Source: Elusimicrobiota bacterium (GTDB lineage Bacteria; Elusimicrobiota; Elusimicrobia; UBA1565; UBA9628). From it: a DNA stretch of 64,000 bases. Under the pieces are notes generated by a model. The model searched no databases and was not told the origin of the DNA. It saw only the letters and a list, made by a program, of their open reading frames with translations. Made by a program: the position numbers and the translations under genes. Positions 61,632 through 64,000 of this stretch are shown piece after piece; the first letter of the stretch is position 1; each line of letters starts with the position of its first letter. The stretch lies in contig CP096137.1 of the NCBI GenBank assembly GCA_023213235.1, forward strand, positions 1,877,047-1,941,046, given 5' to 3'.

Positions 61632-63526
61632 ATGAAATATTGGATTTTCCAGAACAACCAGGTGCTCGGCCCGTACGATCCCGACGAGATGGGGAAGATC
61701 TCGGTGTTCACGCCGGAAAGCCTCGTCTGTCCCGAGGGGCGGCGCGGCACGAGCATGGGGGACTGGCAGCGCGCCGGCATGGTGCCCGATCTGTCCGTGG
61801 CGCTCGTGCGCGCGACCGCGACGACGGGACGGACCGCGACGCTCTCCATCGCCGGGCTTCCGCCCGAGCCCACTCTCAAGGACCTCGCCCAGCTCGGCAG
61901 CCTGCAGGAAAAAGTCGCGATGCTCGAGGAGGTCGCGCTGCAGCTCCAGGAAGGCCTGCGCGCCAAGGACGCGGAGCTGACGACCGTCCACCAGGAGCTC
62001 GCCGGCAAGGCGCGCGAGGCCAGCGAGATCCGTCTCGAGGCCGAAGCCGCCAAAAGGGAGGCGGACCTCCACAAGCGACAGATCGCCGGGCTCGAGGAGC
62101 GCCTGGCCTCCGTGAAGATTCTCTCCGAGACGCTCGACAAGGCCGTCGAGGAGGAGCGCAAGGTCGAGCAGGACGTCGAGAAGCAGGGGAGGCCCTCGCC
62201 GCGTTGGGCAAGGAGCTCGAGGAGCTGCGCCGCCAGCTCGCCGAGGCCGAGGCCAAGCGCGCCGAGGCCGCCGAGGCCGCCGCCGCCGCCGCCGCGGCCC
62301 TGGCCGCCGCGCCGCCGCCCCCGCCCCCGCTCCCGTCGCCCGTCGCTCTCACGCCGATGGCCCCGCCGCCGTCGGGCCCCGCTTTCGAGCCGCCGTCCGC
62401 CGGGCCGTCCGCGGCGCCGTCGCCCTCGCCCTTCGGCGAGCTCGCCCCGCCGCCGCCGCCGTCCGCGGCGCCCGCGCCGGCCCCGGTTCCGCTCGACACC
62501 GCGCCGTCGCCCGTGCCGCTGCCCATCATGGACTTCCCGACCGCGGCGATCGACTCGCCGCCCCCGGTTCCGTCGGCCGACCTCTCCGCGATCCCCGCGC
62601 CCTCGTCGGGGCCGCTGCCTTTCGAGTCGACGCCCTTCGGCGCGCCCGGCGGCCTCGCCCCGGACGCCGCCGTCGATCCGGCCGCCGCGCTCGGCGGAGT
62701 CGATCCCGAACAGTTCGGCGTGGTGGCCCCGCCTCCGGCGCCCGCGAAGGGGAAGAAGGCGCTGCTCCTCGGCGGAGCTTTGGGCGTCGCCGCGCTGTGC
62801 GCGGCCGCCGTCATGGGCGGTTTCGTTCCCGGCCTCGGCCGCCCCAAGCCCGCGCCCGTCGTCGACACCGAGCCGCTGCCGCCGCCGGAGCCCGTCGCGG
62901 CGCCGCTGCCGCCGCCTCCGGACCCGCGCGAGGTCGCCGTCGACATCGCCAAGGCCTGGGCCCTGCCCGACGGCCGCGCTCTGCAGACGGCCCTCGAGAC
63001 GCTCGCCCCGACCGCCGGCAATCTGTCGCCTTGGATGGCGGAGCCGCTGGCCGGCTCGCGCGTCCAGGTCAACTACTTCGCCCGCGGCACCGCCGCCGGC
63101 GCCCCGACGATCGCCTACGAGTTCGAGGTCGACGTCGAAGCCCGCTCGCTCGTCGGGCGCAACGCGGCCGCGAAGTCCGTGCTGACCGGCAAGGCCGCCG
63201 CGCCGCCCGCCCCGCCGAAGCCCAAGCCCGTCAAGGTCAAGCCCAAGCCCGTCAAAAAGGAAGCCGCCGAGGACACGCTCGACTCGATGCTCGGCGCGGA
63301 GCCCGAGGGCAAGCCCGCCTCCGACGGCGAGCCCTCCGAGCCGGGCCAGACGCTCACCGATTCCGGCGACGCGCCCTCCGAGGACGGCTCGCTCGAGCCG
63401 CCGGCGGAGGAGACGCCCAAGCCCCGAGCCAATCCCGCGAAGCGGGCGGCGAAGGCCAAGGGCAAGGCGCCCGCCGCGAAGAAGCCGGCCGACGAGGCCT
63501 TGCTCGACGACCTGCTGCAGGAGTGA
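61632..63526 (+). CDS. GYF-domain, coiled-coil, Pro-rich single-pass membrane protein (frameshifted)
   Basis: The first 55 residues (YWIFQNNQVLGPYDPDEMGK, LVCPEGRRGTSMGDWQRAG) form a GYF_2-type domain, a module that binds Pro-rich partners. A coiled coil follows (EKVAMLEEVALQLQEGLRAK to KILSETLDKAVEEERK), then about 170 Pro/Ala-rich residues and a membrane helix (ALLLGGALGVAALCAAAVMGGF). A small outside domain (AVDIAKAWALPDGRALQTAL to AYEFEVDVEARSLVG) and a Lys/Glu/Pro tail end the protein. One G is missing near 62192 (CAGGGGAGG for CAGGGGGAGG). Restored length is 631 residues. The layout parallels the zinc-ribbon proteins at 25721 and 52994. Function unknown. Confidence 0.75.
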
Positions 63527-63527
63527 C

Positions 63528-64000
63528 ATGGACCTCGTCCCCGGACTCAAGCAGCTCGAAGGCACGCTCTCCCTGACCGCCGACCGCATCGGCGTGGTGA
63601 AGGCGAAGATGGAGGACATCCTTTTCCGCGCGCAGAAGATCGCCAGCGCCGCGAAGAACAACATGAAGGACACCGACTCGATGTTCGGGTGGGACCTCAA
63701 CAATTACCGCCGCGACCTGCGCACGTTCGGGATGGAGCTGGCCGCCCTGCCGACGGCGCTCGGCTCCATGGAAAAACCGCGACGCCCGACGCGAACGCCG
63801 TGAAGTTCGCGACGGGCGTCATGCGCGCCGCCTCCCGCGTCGCCAACGCGATGAAGGCGCTCCACGACATGTCTCTGCTCGCCCACCAGCACGTGCGGGC
63901 CGCCGACCACAAGATCACCGCCTGGTACATCGCGCAGGAGATCGAGGAGATGGGGCAGAAATGCGCGGGCCTGCCCGCGACGGCGAACAAGATCGTCATC
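63528..64000 (+). CDS. unknown helical protein, 3' end outside window (frameshifted)
   Basis: Starts one base after the GYF gene stop, so it is cotranscribed. The visible 158 residues are helical and without signal peptide or membrane segment: LKQLEGTLSLTADRIGVVKAKMEDIL, MKALHDMSLLAHQHVRAADHKITAWYIAQEIEEMG. One A is missing near 63776 (five for six, within MEKTATPDANAV), the only A-run case seen. No family recognised; it could be a partner of the GYF protein. Confidence 0.65.

Overview
The window is a gene-dense, roughly 70% GC stretch of bacterial chromosome with no phage, plasmid or CRISPR region. It encodes a diderm: there is a PorV-type outer-membrane protein, a PilT motor, a thermolysin-like protease ending in a FlgD/T9SS-style tail, and many proteins with long Ala/Pro-rich segments. 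The overall style, especially the signal-peptide-plus-Ala/Pro extensions, resembles high-GC Elusimicrobiota. That placement is inference from protein style, not from a marker phylogeny.

Layout. 1-7728 (minus): yebC-ruvC-ruvA-ruvB-spoIID-queA-tgt-yfhO-like, most junctions being stop/start overlaps. 7729-17889 (plus): a fused double ABC exporter, tRNA-Arg, a HEAT-repeat protein, a thermolysin-like protease and PorV. 17886-22479 (minus): mscS-like channel, typA, GH113-like protein. 22671-24987 (plus): aminopeptidase P and a peptidoglycan amidase. 24942-33926 (minus): uppP, a zinc-ribbon membrane protein, a protein of about 1,808 residues and a DGHHK-motif protein. 34041-38947 (plus): an 820-residue coiled coil, a membrane Ser/Thr kinase of unusual topology and a YtxH-like protein. 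39011-39087: a 29-bp perfect inverted repeat. 39087-43085 (minus): pilT, a cyclic-nucleotide-domain protein, a secreted Cys-repeat protein and two beta-oxidation-type enzymes. 43200-49484 (plus): tRNA-Asn, then a four-gene histidine kinase/response regulator/CheR/CheB cluster. 49493-52980: a small membrane protein, a thioredoxin-fold lipoprotein, alanine dehydrogenase and an unknown secreted protein. 52994-59610 (minus): clpP-lon-aminotransferase-serA-zinc-ribbon protein. 59611-60070: the only gene-free stretch over 300 bases. 60071-61494 (minus): tRNA-Lys and trigger factor. 61632-64000 (plus): a GYF-domain membrane protein and a partial unknown gene.

Two points govern how to read the annotation. 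First, about 45 apparent frameshifts interrupt 26 genes. Nearly all are one or two bases missing from a G or C run of four to seven, and restoring them gives uninterrupted, family-length proteins. I treat them as sequence or assembly error, so coordinates span whole genes. Second, gene expression shows two regularities: 4-nt ATGA/GTGA/TTGA overlaps at most operon junctions, and -10 boxes only 6-9 nt before many start codons, which suggests leaderless transcription.

The best candidates for something undescribed are a shared element (CTAGGCC-A/T-TTG, then GGG-A/T-CC) lying 72-77 nt before the start codons of the double ABC exporter, the MscS-like channel and the giant protein; the matching secretion-type N-terminal extension on the first two; and a family of zinc-ribbon/GYF, single-pass, Pro-rich membrane proteins.
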